Source: Gemmata massiliana
GTDB lineage: Bacteria > Planctomycetota > Planctomycetia > Gemmatales > Gemmataceae
Assembly: GCA_000531095.1 (NCBI GenBank)
Contig: HG799466.1
Coordinates: 150,970 to 214,969, forward strand
DNA length: 64,000 nt
Direction of reading: 5' to 3'
Each line of letters starts with the position of its first letter. The stretch's first letter is position 1. The notes under the pieces were generated by a model. That model did not search any database. It had not been told where the DNA came from and was given only the letters and a program-made list of their open reading frames with translations. The position numbers were made by a program, and so were the translations under genes. Below, in pieces: positions 8,068 to 17,663 of this stretch.

Positions 8068-9152
8068 GCGAGAGCCTCCTGAATCACCTCATCGGTGTTG
8101 AAGTACCGGTACTGCGCGAGCCGCCCGCAGAAGTACACGCTATTCTGCGCCGTTTCCGCTTCCGCCAGTTCGCGGTACCGTGCGTACAGGGCCGCACTCT
8201 CGCGGCGCGGAACGGGGTAGAACGGCTCGCCCGTCGATGCGGACGTTTCGTAGCTCACTACTGTTTCGGGGTGTCGCTGACCGGTGACGTGCTTGATTTC
8301 GACCGACCGCGTGTACGGGAATTCGTTCGGATAATTGATCTGCACACAGGGCTGGCGCCACTCGGTGGCGTGCGGCACGAACTCGAACCGGAGCGAGCGG
8401 TACGGCAACTTGCCGAGTCGGTTCCCGAAGTATTCGTCGACGGGACCGCAATACACGGTCGCGCACCGCGGGCGGATCAAGTCACGCACTTCGATGAAAT
8501 CGCAGTTCAACAGCGTGCGGATCTTTCGGTGCCGGAGCATCCGCGCGAACAGTGCGGTGAACCCGCCCTTTGGCATCATCTGGAACCGGTGCCCGACGTA
8601 CCGGGCGTCACGGTCCAGGCGCACCGGAACGCGCCCGCACACTTGCGGGTCGAGGTCGCGCGGGTGAACGCCCCACTGTTTCAGCGTGTAGTTCAAGTAG
8701 AACGCTTCGTACAACTCGCGCCCGACGCGACTCAGTACGAATTCTTCGGAGTTCGCCGGGTTCGCGATCGGCACGCGGCGCTCAGCCAGGAGTCGCTCCG
8801 CGGCTTCCGCATCAAGCGGCCGACCGAAGAACTGCTCCAGCGTGGTGAGGTTGATCGGAAACGGAAAGAGGTCCCCGCGAACGTGTGACCGCACCTCGTA
8901 ATTCGCGGGGATGAATTCTGTGAACCGGGACAGGTAGCGGAGCAGGTCTTCGTCGTTTGTGCGGAAGTAGTGCGGGCCGTAGTTGTGAACGAGAACCCCG
9001 TTGGACGCCGGTGAATCGTGGCAGTTTCCCGCAATGTGCGCGCGCCGATCCACGACGAGCACCTTCCAGCCGAGCACCGTGGCCGCGCGCTCCGCGATCA
9101 CGCACCCGACCGGCCCCGCCCCGCACACCAGAAGGTCCACATCATCGAGCAC
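7998..9152 (-). CDS. glf: UDP-galactopyranose mutase
   Basis: 384 residues, close to the usual length. It begins with the FAD-binding GAGPVGCVIAERAA and carries HNYGPHYFRTND, FPFPINL, LNYTLKQWG and a C-terminal FCGRLAQYRYFNTDEVI, all typical of Glf. The flavoenzyme interconverts UDP-galactopyranose and UDP-galactofuranose, so the surface glycan made here probably contains galactofuranose. GTG at 9152 follows a GAGGGA site 5 bases away. The C-terminal ~15 residues (rich in Ala/Ser/Thr) overlap the next gene. Sits 13 bases downstream of a GT4 gene. Confidence 0.93.
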   Translation of the reverse strand: MLDDVDLLVCGAGPVGCVIAERAATVLGWKVLVVDRRAHIAGNCHDSPASNGVLVHNYGPHYFRTNDEDLLRYLSRFTEFIPANYEVRSHVRGDLFPFPINLTTLEQFFGRPLDAEAAERLLAERRVPIANPANSEEFVLSRVGRELYEAFYLNYTLKQWGVHPRDLDPQVCGRVPVRLDRDARYVGHRFQMMPKGGFTALFARMLRHRKIRTLLNCDFIEVRDLIRPRCATVYCGPVDEYFGNRLGKLPYRSLRFEFVPHATEWRQPCVQINYPNEFPYTRSVEIKHVTGQRHPETVVSYETSASTGEPFYPVPRRESAALYARYRELAEAETAQNSVYFCGRLAQYRYFNTDEVIQEALACFQTIRRRFAGAPASSSTTRAA

Positions 9153-9165
9153 GGCGGTCCCTCGT

Positions 9166-10608
9166 TCACCCGCGGGCCTTATCGAAGGCGTTCTTGAGAG
9201 CGGCGTTCCACTGATCGGGAGTAAACCGCGTTTGCACGTCCGCGCGGGCCGCGTGCCCGAGCCGCTGGCGCACCGCGCGCTGCTCGATCAACAGCGACAC
9301 CGATTCGATCAATCCGTCGACCACCTTCTTGTCCGCGGTATACATCGGGCCGTAGTTCTCGCGGAGCACGCCGGCCTCGTGGTCGGCCCACGACACCTTC
9401 CCGTACCGACCGGGGACGATCAGCCCCGTGCGCCCGTGCTCAACGTACTCGTCCATTCCCCACCCGTCGGAAACCACCACCGCCTGCCCGTAGGACATGG
9501 CTTGGAGAACCGACACGATGTGGATGCGCGCGGCCGGGAGCAAATAGATGTGCGATTCGCGCTGAAGCTCTGCCATTCGCTCGGCGGGGAGGAAGCGGTC
9601 GATCACTCGAACCCAACCCGACTCCAGGATGCGGTAGTAACGCTCATCGAGGCGCGGAAGACCAGAACGGATCGTGAGCCGGAGTTGCGGATACCGCTCG
9701 CGCAGCACGTCGAACGCTTCCAGCACATCCAGCCCGCCGCGAAGAAAGAAGCTGTCGCGGTTCTGGTGCCAGGAGTTGGTGAACAGCAGGTTCACCGTGC
9801 CGTCTTCGTCGTCGTGCGTTTGCCACTCGCCCGGCAGTTGGACGCCGAGCGGGGCATACGTCACCTTCCGGGCGATCGTTTCGCTCCGGAACAGCGCGGG
9901 AATCATTTCCGCTGTGGACCGCATGTGCGTCACGATCCCGCGACAATACTCGGCTTCGAGTAGCGCTTTGACGGCGCCGAAGTACGGCGACCGCTGGACG
10001 TCCAGCCCGGCCGTCTGGCCGTTCTGAATGAACGGGTAGAACAGCGTGGTTGCGTCCTCGATTTCGATCACCCACGGGTTCTGACCGTAGGTGAACGGTA
10101 CGCTCGTCAGAAAGGCGAGTTCCGCCCGGCGCGGAGCCAGGACCTGTGACTGGAAGTTCCGGGAGTGCGCGAACCGCACCGCCGGCACCACGCGACCCGT
10201 TTGGCGAATCAGCGGGAGTACCAATCGCACGAACCCGAACAGCGTGATGAGGCAGCGAACCGCTCCGAACTGGAACGCCGTCTGTGCGAACATGGTCGCG
10301 GACGTGCCGAGCGCCGAGAACGCCCGTGCGATTCGCTGAACGCGAGTGAGCGGTAGTGTCTCGTCGTCGGTAGCAGCGCGCCCGGAATGAACGAACCTAT
10401 AACCCGCGGGCGGAGCGTCCGTGTGTCTGAAGAGGGGGTGCGTTCCGCAATTCCCGAACCGCTTGAAGACCGGCAACCACCCGAGGAATTCGACCGGTGT
10501 GGCGGCGCGTGTCGCACGGACGGGGTCGGCCGTTTCTTCCCGTGGCGGGGGCACGGACTTGTGCGAGGTGGCGCTCACGGAGTTCCTTCTCCCGCGCGGG
10601 GTGCCCAT
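9166..10608 (-). CDS. Glycosyltransferase, GT4-like (GT-B fold)
   Basis: 480 residues from ATG 10608; a GTG at 10611 is equally possible. The C-terminal half shows GT-B features: LLFTNSWHQNRDSFFLRGG, a long helix with VLRERYPQLRLTI, then a DEYVEHGRTGLIVPG nucleotide-binding segment near residue 400. The Arg/Pro-rich first ~70 residues look atypical and the true start may lie further in. No membrane anchor is obvious. Cytoplasmic addition of a sugar to a lipid-linked glycan is inferred from the operon. Confidence 0.82.
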   Translation of the reverse strand: MGTPRGRRNSVSATSHKSVPPPREETADPVRATRAATPVEFLGWLPVFKRFGNCGTHPLFRHTDAPPAGYRFVHSGRAATDDETLPLTRVQRIARAFSALGTSATMFAQTAFQFGAVRCLITLFGFVRLVLPLIRQTGRVVPAVRFAHSRNFQSQVLAPRRAELAFLTSVPFTYGQNPWVIEIEDATTLFYPFIQNGQTAGLDVQRSPYFGAVKALLEAEYCRGIVTHMRSTAEMIPALFRSETIARKVTYAPLGVQLPGEWQTHDDEDGTVNLLFTNSWHQNRDSFFLRGGLDVLEAFDVLRERYPQLRLTIRSGLPRLDERYYRILESGWVRVIDRFLPAERMAELQRESHIYLLPAARIHIVSVLQAMSYGQAVVVSDGWGMDEYVEHGRTGLIVPGRYGKVSWADHEAGVLRENYGPMYTADKKVVDGLIESVSLLIEQRAVRQRLGHAARADVQTRFTPDQWNAALKNAFDKARG

Positions 10609-10639
10609 CACGATGAGTGAATCACTCGGGACGGAGAGC

Positions 10640-11581
10640 CTAGCCCGGTTGTTCGCGTGGTGTCAAGATCGGCCGGCCGGGGAGCCGCTTCCGGAGTGCC
10701 TGAACAATTCCCCGCGCGTTCTTATGTCGGGCGCGTCCGAGAGCAGCTAAAGCGTTTCGCACAGCTTCCCAGGATGCCTTCCACCAAGGGGTTCGCACGA
10801 CGAGTTGCCGGCCGGGGGTGCGAATATCGAACGACGACGTCACCGCATCGAGTTTCGCCCAGCGCCCTCGTTCGCTCTCGGGATCACTTCGCGCTTCAAT
10901 CGCCGCACACACACGAAGCGCGAGTTCCTTACGCTTCGGAAGCAGTGCATCGAACCGCGGCGCATCGACTGCCAGAATCGCCGGATCGGACATGTACACC
11001 AAACCGGCTTCGGGGTGGTGGACCGCGTTGTCGTGCTCGAACACCACGTCCGGCAAATACACGACGCGCCGGGTGCCGAGCACGGCCAACAGGTTGAACA
11101 CGTCCTCGATGTGGTCATCGATCCGGTACCGCGTGTACTCGGGTGGGCAAATCCCCCCGACCAATTCACAGAACGCTCGCGAGGTGAGTGGGAACGTGCA
11201 AAGGTGGTCCCGCATCAGCGTGTCGTTGACATGAACCAACACGAACGGATCGGGGAACCGGCGAAAACAGTTAAACGCGATCGCGTCCCACCCGGGGGTT
11301 CGCACGATCACGTCGTCGTTGAGCAGCATCACGTAGTCGCCGGTCGTCGCCTCGAACCCGGCACTGTTCAGCGCGCCCATCGTTAAGCCCGGAGGCACAA
11401 CGACGGGGCGCACACTCAGTTTGGGGTGCTCAACGAGGCTCGCCGGGTCGTCCGCGTCAACCACGAGCACGACTTCGATCCGCTCCGGGTGGTACGCGGT
11501 CCGCGCCACGCTGTCGAGGAACCGACGGAGCTTTTCGACGCGCCCGCGGGTCGGGACGATGAGTGAGAAACTCGGTCGCAT
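10640..11581 (-). CDS. GT2 family glycosyltransferase
   Basis: 313 residues. SFSLIVPTRGRVEKLRRFL at the N-terminus and LLNDDVIV near residue 95 are the nucleotide-binding and metal-binding elements of the GT-A fold. C-terminal ~100 residues are basic (Arg/Lys-rich), suggesting membrane-surface association. Spaced 25 bases from the upstream glycosyltransferase gene and 31 bases from the downstream one, consistent with one operon. Sugar specificity cannot be read from the sequence. Confidence 0.85.
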   Translation of the reverse strand: MRPSFSLIVPTRGRVEKLRRFLDSVARTAYHPERIEVVLVVDADDPASLVEHPKLSVRPVVVPPGLTMGALNSAGFEATTGDYVMLLNDDVIVRTPGWDAIAFNCFRRFPDPFVLVHVNDTLMRDHLCTFPLTSRAFCELVGGICPPEYTRYRIDDHIEDVFNLLAVLGTRRVVYLPDVVFEHDNAVHHPEAGLVYMSDPAILAVDAPRFDALLPKRKELALRVCAAIEARSDPESERGRWAKLDAVTSSFDIRTPGRQLVVRTPWWKASWEAVRNALAALGRARHKNARGIVQALRKRLPGRPILTPREQPG

Positions 11582-11606
11582 GCGGTTCCCGTTCCAGCGG
11601 TTCTCG

Positions 11607-12578
11607 TCAGGCCATCGTCGGGTCGACGGTGAACCCGCGGCTCAGCCCCTCGTAGTGGAACATCCGCACGTGTGGGGTCACAACAATCGACCGCCCCTTC
11701 GCGCGAATCCGGCGGCACAGGTCCGCGTCGTTGAGCGAGAGCGGAAGGTTCTCGTCGAACCCGCCCACGTCCTCGAACACGTCTCGGCGCACGAGCATGC
11801 ACGCGGCCGTCACCGCGGGCACGGTCCGCACGATCCGCAGCTCACCGTCCGCACCGGGTTCATCTTCCGGGTGGCCACGGTAGGGGTGAACCCAGGTGCC
11901 GTCGCTACGCGGGAACAAACCCGCGTGCTGAATGGTGCGGTCCGGGTACAGTAGCGTCGCGCCAACAGCGCCCACAGCGGGATCGGCCGCCAATAGCAGC
12001 AGGCGTTCGATCCAGTCGCGTGTGAGCACCTCGGTGTCGTTGTTAAGGAACAAGAAGTGGTCGCCGGTCGCCCGGGCGACACCTGCATTACACAGGAGCG
12101 AGAAGTTGAACGGCCCGGGGCAACTCACAAGGCGCACGTTTTGACGCGCCCCGATACTGGCCAGCAAGCGTCCGGTCCGCGGGCTCTCGCTCCCGTTATC
12201 GACGAGCACGATCTCGGTGTTGCGGAACGTGCTGCGGCGCAGGCCCCGCAAGCAATTCCGCAGTAGTTCGGCGCGGTCGCGGAACGGGATGATGAGGCTC
12301 ACCCGGGCGTTCGGCACCGTCGTTTCCGGCCCGCGGTACGGTTCGGCCTTCTCGGTGATGAACTTCGGAACGATCGCGGGGTGCGGGATGAACCGCCGCA
12401 GTTGCACGCGGAGCCACTCCGCGGCCTTTGCGAACTTGGACCCCTGCAGCCCGTTCAGGTCGTTCTGAAGGAGCTCCGCGCGCTGCCACTCGTCGTGGTA
12501 CCGCTTGTTCAGCAGGTGGATCAGCCCGGCATACGGGTTCCGCCGCCGGCGCCGCCGACGGGATACACGGTCGTGCAT
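11607..12578 (-). CDS. GT2 family glycosyltransferase, rhamnosyltransferase-like
   Basis: 323 residues. After a basic N-terminus the GT-A domain starts at about residue 93 (VSLIIPFRDRAELLRNCL) with ALVDNGSE-like VLVDNGSES, FLNNDTEVL as the DxD-like site, and the late LSLNDADLCRRIRAKG element shared with rhamnosyl- and other O-antigen glycosyltransferases. The run of Arg near residues 7-13 may bind the inner membrane face. It lies 13 bases downstream of the epimerase gene. Confidence 0.85.
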   Translation of the reverse strand: MHDRVSRRRRRRRNPYAGLIHLLNKRYHDEWQRAELLQNDLNGLQGSKFAKAAEWLRVQLRRFIPHPAIVPKFITEKAEPYRGPETTVPNARVSLIIPFRDRAELLRNCLRGLRRSTFRNTEIVLVDNGSESPRTGRLLASIGARQNVRLVSCPGPFNFSLLCNAGVARATGDHFLFLNNDTEVLTRDWIERLLLLAADPAVGAVGATLLYPDRTIQHAGLFPRSDGTWVHPYRGHPEDEPGADGELRIVRTVPAVTAACMLVRRDVFEDVGGFDENLPLSLNDADLCRRIRAKGRSIVVTPHVRMFHYEGLSRGFTVDPTMA

Positions 12579-12591
12579 CGGTCGTGCTCCT

Positions 12592-13536
12592 TCACCCGGC
12601 GTTCTGGTACGGCCCCCGGCCCATCATCCGGTAGCCCTTAATCAGTTCGCGAATGCCGTCTTCGAGCGAGCGCTTGGCCTCGAACCCGGCCTCCTTGAGC
12701 CGCGCGCTCGACACGATGTAGTTGCGCTTGTCCGGGTCTTCGCCGATCGCCGCGAAGTGGATGTAGAACTTCGGCACCTGCTTCTTCACCGCGAGCGCGA
12801 GCTGCTCCTTCGAGAGGTTCGCGGAGTCCAGCCCGAGGTTGTACGGGCGCCCGGACATTTGCGGGCCGTTCACCAGTGCGTGCAAGAAGCAATCGGCCAC
12901 GTCCCGGACGTGAACGAAGTTGCGCTTGAAGTCCTTCTCGAAGAGGACGATGTAGCCGTCTTTGGTGGCCGAATACACGAAGTGGTTGACGAGCAGGTCG
13001 AGCCGCATGCGCGGCGACAGCCCGAAAACGGTCGCGAGCCGGAACGTGACGGCGTTCGGGCTATCGAGCAGCGTGCGTTCGGCCTCACACTTCGTCCGGC
13101 CGTACAGTGAGATCGGTTCGAGCGGTGTGTCTTCAGTGCAAAGCGCGGACCCGGTGGTGGCGCCGTACCCGCTGTTCGTGTTGGGGAACACGACGAGTTG
13201 GTTCGGGCTGCGGAGCCGGTTCAGGAGCCGCACCGATTCCAGGTTCACGGACTTGGCCAGCGCCGGGTCGCGGTCGCACGCCGAAGCGCCCACAATCCCC
13301 GCCAGGTGAACGATCGCGTCCGCGCCTTTAATGGCGTTGCGCATCACGTTTTCGTCGCGGACGTCGCCCTTGATGAAATCGAACGCGGGATTGGCACAGA
13401 GGTGAAACAACCCCTGCCCCGCCCCGTACATGAGGTTATCGAGGGCAGTCACCTCGTACCCGGCCGCGAGGAAGTGTTCGCACGCGACACTACCGAGGTA
13501 GCCGAGTCCGCCGGTTACGAGAACGCGCTGCGGCAC
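12592..13536 (-). CDS. NAD-dependent nucleotide-sugar epimerase/dehydratase
   Basis: 314 residues from GTG 13536, chosen for the CAGGAGA site 8 bases upstream; the longer frame to 13692 lacks one. GGLGYLGSV is the NAD-binding loop, HLAGIVGASACDRDP follows, and YGRTKCEAER holds the YxxxK pair. NFVHVRDVADCF and a C-terminal substrate-binding region are typical of 4-epimerases and 4,6-dehydratases. The upstream ATNSGYGA-like TNSGYG replaces the usual SSxxVYG. First gene of the minus-strand glycan operon; substrate unknown. Confidence 0.88.
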   Translation of the reverse strand: MPQRVLVTGGLGYLGSVACEHFLAAGYEVTALDNLMYGAGQGLFHLCANPAFDFIKGDVRDENVMRNAIKGADAIVHLAGIVGASACDRDPALAKSVNLESVRLLNRLRSPNQLVVFPNTNSGYGATTGSALCTEDTPLEPISLYGRTKCEAERTLLDSPNAVTFRLATVFGLSPRMRLDLLVNHFVYSATKDGYIVLFEKDFKRNFVHVRDVADCFLHALVNGPQMSGRPYNLGLDSANLSKEQLALAVKKQVPKFYIHFAAIGEDPDKRNYIVSSARLKEAGFEAKRSLEDGIRELIKGYRMMGRGPYQNAG

Positions 13537-13768
13537 GATGCAGTCTCCTGAAGTTCCGCGGAACAAAAGAGTTCCAGACGAACGCCTCGCGCCGCGAACC
13601 GGTCCGTCCGCCGGCCCCCGTTGGCGGTTGTGTCGCGACCCGAGTGTTGGGTGGGAAGTGTAATGGGCCGAATTGTTATGAATCAAGCCCACTCGGTTTC
13701 GGGGCGTGTCTCAGCTTGGCTTTTCTCGAAAGGGTTCAGCCGACTGCCAACCAGACTGAAGCGACACT

Positions 13769-13927
13769 TCACCGCTTGCGGGTTCGCGGCCATGCGATGT
13801 GTTGCAACAGAATGTTGGCCACAATCCAGAGCAGCAAGGGAGTGAGTACGACGGCGTAACACCAGAACTGGAGTTCGGACTCCGCACGCTCCCAATCCTG
13901 CATTGCGTCGAAGCCGAAGAGTGGCAT
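13769..13927 (-). CDS. 52-residue single-pass membrane microprotein
   Basis: A short frame begins MPLFGFDAMQDWERAESELQ, continues with a hydrophobic stretch FWCYAVVLTPLLLWIVANIL at about residues 21-40, and ends with a basic tail PRTRKR. This is the layout of a one-helix membrane protein with its C-terminus inside. A GAGGATAACC ribosome site sits directly upstream of ATG 13927, and third codon positions are GC-rich through much of the frame. It is divergent from the VWA gene (start 14073). No family is recognised. Confidence is limited by its length. Confidence 0.55.
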   Translation of the reverse strand: MPLFGFDAMQDWERAESELQFWCYAVVLTPLLLWIVANILLQHIAWPRTRKR

Positions 13928-14072
13928 GGTTATCCTCGTGCAACCAGCGCGGCGGGACGCGAAGAAAATTCAAACTGAGATACTACCCGATTACGCCCCG
14001 AAACACAGCCCGGCGCACACGGCCTCGACCGACCGGTTACAATGGGACGTCGCCACCGATTCGAGGATCGTG

Positions 14073-15788
14073 ATGGACCCCCAAGAAGTGCAGACCCCGG
14101 GCGGGATCGTACACACCTACCAGGGGTACGACCCGGTGAACTTCCCCAGCCCCACCGCCCCGCCGCCGGACATGGTTTCGCCGCTCATGGAGCACATGCT
14201 CCGGTTCGGCGACGTCGACGAGTTCACCGCAGAACAGTTGGCCAACGCGATCCACATCGATGCGTCGCAGATCGCGGGGTTGGGGCCGAGCATCGACGCG
14301 CTCAAGGAAATGCTCCTCGAACGCAAGCGGAAGATCCTCGCGACCTACGAAACCAAAGCCGCACAGAAGGCTGCGGCGACCGCGTTCCGCGACGCGGCAC
14401 AAGACGTGAACCCGCCGAAGAAACTCGCGGCCGATTTCCGCCGTGCCATCAAGGACGAGCAGCTCGCGGACCTCGAATCGCTGTACTTCCGCGCGGGGGA
14501 TGATCGCTCGCCCTTCGCGCAATCGCTGGTGCCGCTCGTCGAGCGCCTCGGCGACAAGTATCAGGTGGACGAACTCGCCGGGAAGTACGAGTTCACTGGG
14601 CGGGAGAAAATGAGCGTCCCCACCGCGCTCGAAGTGAAAGAAGAACTGGAAACGATCGACGAGTTGTTGAAGCAACTCGAAGAGGCGAAGAAATCGCCCG
14701 CCCAACTCGCGATCATCGATCTGGAAGAACTCGAACAGTTCGCCGAACCGGGCGACATCGAGGGACTCCAGGCGCTCCAACAGCAGGTCGAGGACTACAT
14801 TCGCGAACAGGCCGAAAAGCAGGGGCTCGAAGGGGACGGGAGCGGGAAGTTCAAACTGACCCCCAAAGCACTTCGACTGTTCCAGTCGAAAGTGCTCACG
14901 CAGATCTTCAGCGAACTCCAGGCGTCGCGGACCGGGCGCCACCCCGACGCGGTGACGGGAGAGGGGGCCGTCGAGTCGCCCAAAACGAAGCCCTACGAGT
15001 TCGGTGACTCTGTCGCGCAGATGGACATCCCGGCCAGTATGGTGAACGCCCTTCTGAGAGCGGGACCGGGGCTCCCGGTGCGGATGAAGCCCGACGACAT
15101 CGTCATTCACCGCACCCGCGTGAACCCGAAGGCCGCGACCTGCGTGCTGCTCGACATGAGCGGCTCGATGCGCTACGACGGCCTCTACGTGAACGTGAAG
15201 CGCATGGGCCTCGCGCTCGACGGCCTCATCCGGACCGAGTACCCGGGCGATTTCCTCCAGTTCATCGAGATGTACACGTTCGCGAAACCGCGCCACCTCT
15301 CGGAGGTCGCGGGGCTGATGCCGAAACCGGTCACGATCTTCAGCCCGGTGGTGCGGCTCAAGGCCGACATGAGCAACCCGGAAACCAGCGAGTTCCGCAT
15401 CCCGCACCACTTCACGAACATCCAGCACTCGCTCCAAACCGCGCGCCGGTTCCTCGCGAACCAGGACACCCCGAACCGACAGGTGGTGCTCATTACCGAC
15501 GGGCTGCCCACCGCGCACTTTGAAGGCAGCATGTTGTACATGCTCTACCCGCCGGACCCGCGCACCGAAGAAGCGACCATGCGTGAGGCGCTGCTCTGTG
15601 CCCGCGAAGGGATCACGATCAACATTTTCCTGCTGTCGAACTGGAACCAGTCGCAAGAAGACGTGCAGTTCGCGTACAAGATGGCGCAAGCGACGAAGGG
15701 CCGCGTCGTGTTCACCGCGGGGCGCGACCTGGATCGCTACGTGATCTGGGACTACATCAAGCGGCGCAAGCAGATCATCTCAGGGTGA
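14073..15788 (+). CDS. VWA (von Willebrand factor A) domain protein
   Basis: 571 residues from ATG 14073. The first ~370 residues are helical and acidic, with long Lys/Glu/Leu stretches that look like coiled coil. The C-terminal VWA domain has the metal-ion site LLDMSGSMRYDG near residue 415, a second VLITDGLPT and a terminal KGRVVFTAGRDLDRYV. Proteins of this kind usually work with a MoxR-type AAA ATPase, but no such gene is adjacent here; one lies at 24363. No signal peptide, so cytoplasmic. Confidence 0.85.
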   Translation: MDPQEVQTPGGIVHTYQGYDPVNFPSPTAPPPDMVSPLMEHMLRFGDVDEFTAEQLANAIHIDASQIAGLGPSIDALKEMLLERKRKILATYETKAAQKAAATAFRDAAQDVNPPKKLAADFRRAIKDEQLADLESLYFRAGDDRSPFAQSLVPLVERLGDKYQVDELAGKYEFTGREKMSVPTALEVKEELETIDELLKQLEEAKKSPAQLAIIDLEELEQFAEPGDIEGLQALQQQVEDYIREQAEKQGLEGDGSGKFKLTPKALRLFQSKVLTQIFSELQASRTGRHPDAVTGEGAVESPKTKPYEFGDSVAQMDIPASMVNALLRAGPGLPVRMKPDDIVIHRTRVNPKAATCVLLDMSGSMRYDGLYVNVKRMGLALDGLIRTEYPGDFLQFIEMYTFAKPRHLSEVAGLMPKPVTIFSPVVRLKADMSNPETSEFRIPHHFTNIQHSLQTARRFLANQDTPNRQVVLITDGLPTAHFEGSMLYMLYPPDPRTEEATMREALLCAREGITINIFLLSNWNQSQEDVQFAYKMAQATKGRVVFTAGRDLDRYVIWDYIKRRKQIISG

Positions 15789-15801
15789 GAATGCACAAGA
15801 C

Positions 15802-16243
<442 letters not shown>

Positions 16244-16264
16244 CATTTACGATTGCCAGTCTAA

Positions 16265-16297
16265 CCACTCTTAATCCTGTTAGTCCTGCCAAAAACC
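16265..16297 (-). repeat. Dispersed GACAGGAT repeat (family C, copy 3)
   Basis: On the minus strand it reads GGTTTTTGGCAGGACTAACA then GGATTAAGAG. It abuts the desaturase stop codon at 16299 and is inverted relative to copy 2. Confidence 0.85.
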
Positions 16298-16298
16298 T

Positions 16299-17657
16299 TC
16301 ACTGCTTCTGGCGCGACATCTCCACTTCCTTCGCCAGACCTTCCTTGTCGTTGAATTCGACGACTGACACCGCTTCCGCGTCGATGTGAACGTCCGCGGT
16401 TCGCGGCGCGTACTCCAGTCCGAGCACGTCCACCACGGTGGGATGAACCTGCGGGCGCTCCGGCGACACGAAGTAGCCGTGGACCTCGAGTGCTTCGGCC
16501 CGGTACTCGTCGTACCGCATCAGCAGCGCGTGGAGCTTCTTCAAGCGATAGTGCGGGACGGTCGCGTACATGTGGTGCGGCAGGTGGTAATCCTGGCCGA
16601 ACGGGAACACCGCGAAGCGGATGAACGGTGCAACGAGGAACGTCCGCGTGTTGTTGATCCACCCGCGCCCGCCGTTCCCGTGCTGCACCAGTTGGCGCAG
16701 GATCATAAAGAACGCGAACGCGGTGAACAGCGGCACCACCCACAGTAACAGGAAGTACGGCACGGCCGGCGCGCCGGTCAGTTTGGTGGCGACCACGAGC
16801 GACGTGAGCAACAGCGTGATGAACCCGACCCGCAACGCGGAGGTGTACCGCGCATGGATGACGGGTCGAAGTTTGCTCTGGTGGTACTTATGGTCCGGGA
16901 GCTTCATAAACACAGCAACAACAACGATCCACATCGCGAAGGCCGTCACCGGCATCACCCACCAGTCGTCCGTGAGGTAGAAGAGTGTCGTGAGCGCTGC
17001 CACAGTTGCGAGTAGGTACAGGATGCCGACTCGAACCGCTCCCTTCGAGGGTTTCTGACCCTTAATCATGTAGGGGTTCTTGTCGGTTCCGGTCGCGTTG
17101 TACTGTGCGCGGATGCGCATGAAGCGGATCAACCGAAACGGCGATAGTTGCCACGTGAATGCCCGAATCACGTCGCGTCGGGCGAGCGGGAACCCGAGCC
17201 AGTGGCCGCTGGTTTTGAGCTGCGACACGTCCGGGTCGCGGTCGGGGTCGTTGACGAACTGGTGGTGCGCGAGGTGCTGGAGCCGGTAGTGGTAGATGCT
17301 CGCGAACAGCGGGAACATCGTGAACAAGTCCGACGCGAGATCGTTCACGAACCGGTTGCGGAACAGGATGTAGTGCGAGCCTTCGTGCGCGAGTCCGCTA
17401 AGTTGGTGCTGCCCGGCTCCCACAAGCACAATCGCGACCAGCGCAATGGGCACATTCGCCCACCACCCGATCCCGAAGTCTTCCCGGTTCTCGAAGAACC
17501 ACACTGCCCCGCCGATTACGAGAGCGAGGTACAGATACGTCCGAACGACGAACCACCAGTTCCGGACGTTGTCCGTTCGGCGCAGCTCCTGGAGCGCGGC
17601 CTTCAGCTCCGGATCAGAAAGCGTTTTAACGGGCGCGTCGATAGTGCTCGTGCTCAT
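16299..17657 (-). CDS. Membrane fatty acid desaturase family protein
   Basis: 452 residues. Three histidine boxes are visible: HEGSH, HLAHH and HLPHH, which bind the di-iron centre. Hydrophobic segments at about residues 40-60, 70-90, 205-250 and 275-310 give the usual four-helix membrane layout. The enzyme introduces a double bond, or a related oxidation, into fatty acyl chains using O2. The last ~50 residues are soluble and acidic. The HD-domain gene ends 6 bases upstream, so both are one operon. Confidence 0.88.
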   Translation of the reverse strand: MSTSTIDAPVKTLSDPELKAALQELRRTDNVRNWWFVVRTYLYLALVIGGAVWFFENREDFGIGWWANVPIALVAIVLVGAGQHQLSGLAHEGSHYILFRNRFVNDLASDLFTMFPLFASIYHYRLQHLAHHQFVNDPDRDPDVSQLKTSGHWLGFPLARRDVIRAFTWQLSPFRLIRFMRIRAQYNATGTDKNPYMIKGQKPSKGAVRVGILYLLATVAALTTLFYLTDDWWVMPVTAFAMWIVVVAVFMKLPDHKYHQSKLRPVIHARYTSALRVGFITLLLTSLVVATKLTGAPAVPYFLLLWVVPLFTAFAFFMILRQLVQHGNGGRGWINNTRTFLVAPFIRFAVFPFGQDYHLPHHMYATVPHYRLKKLHALLMRYDEYRAEALEVHGYFVSPERPQVHPTVVDVLGLEYAPRTADVHIDAEAVSVVEFNDKEGLAKEVEMSRQKQ

Positions 17658-17663
17658 AAGCGG

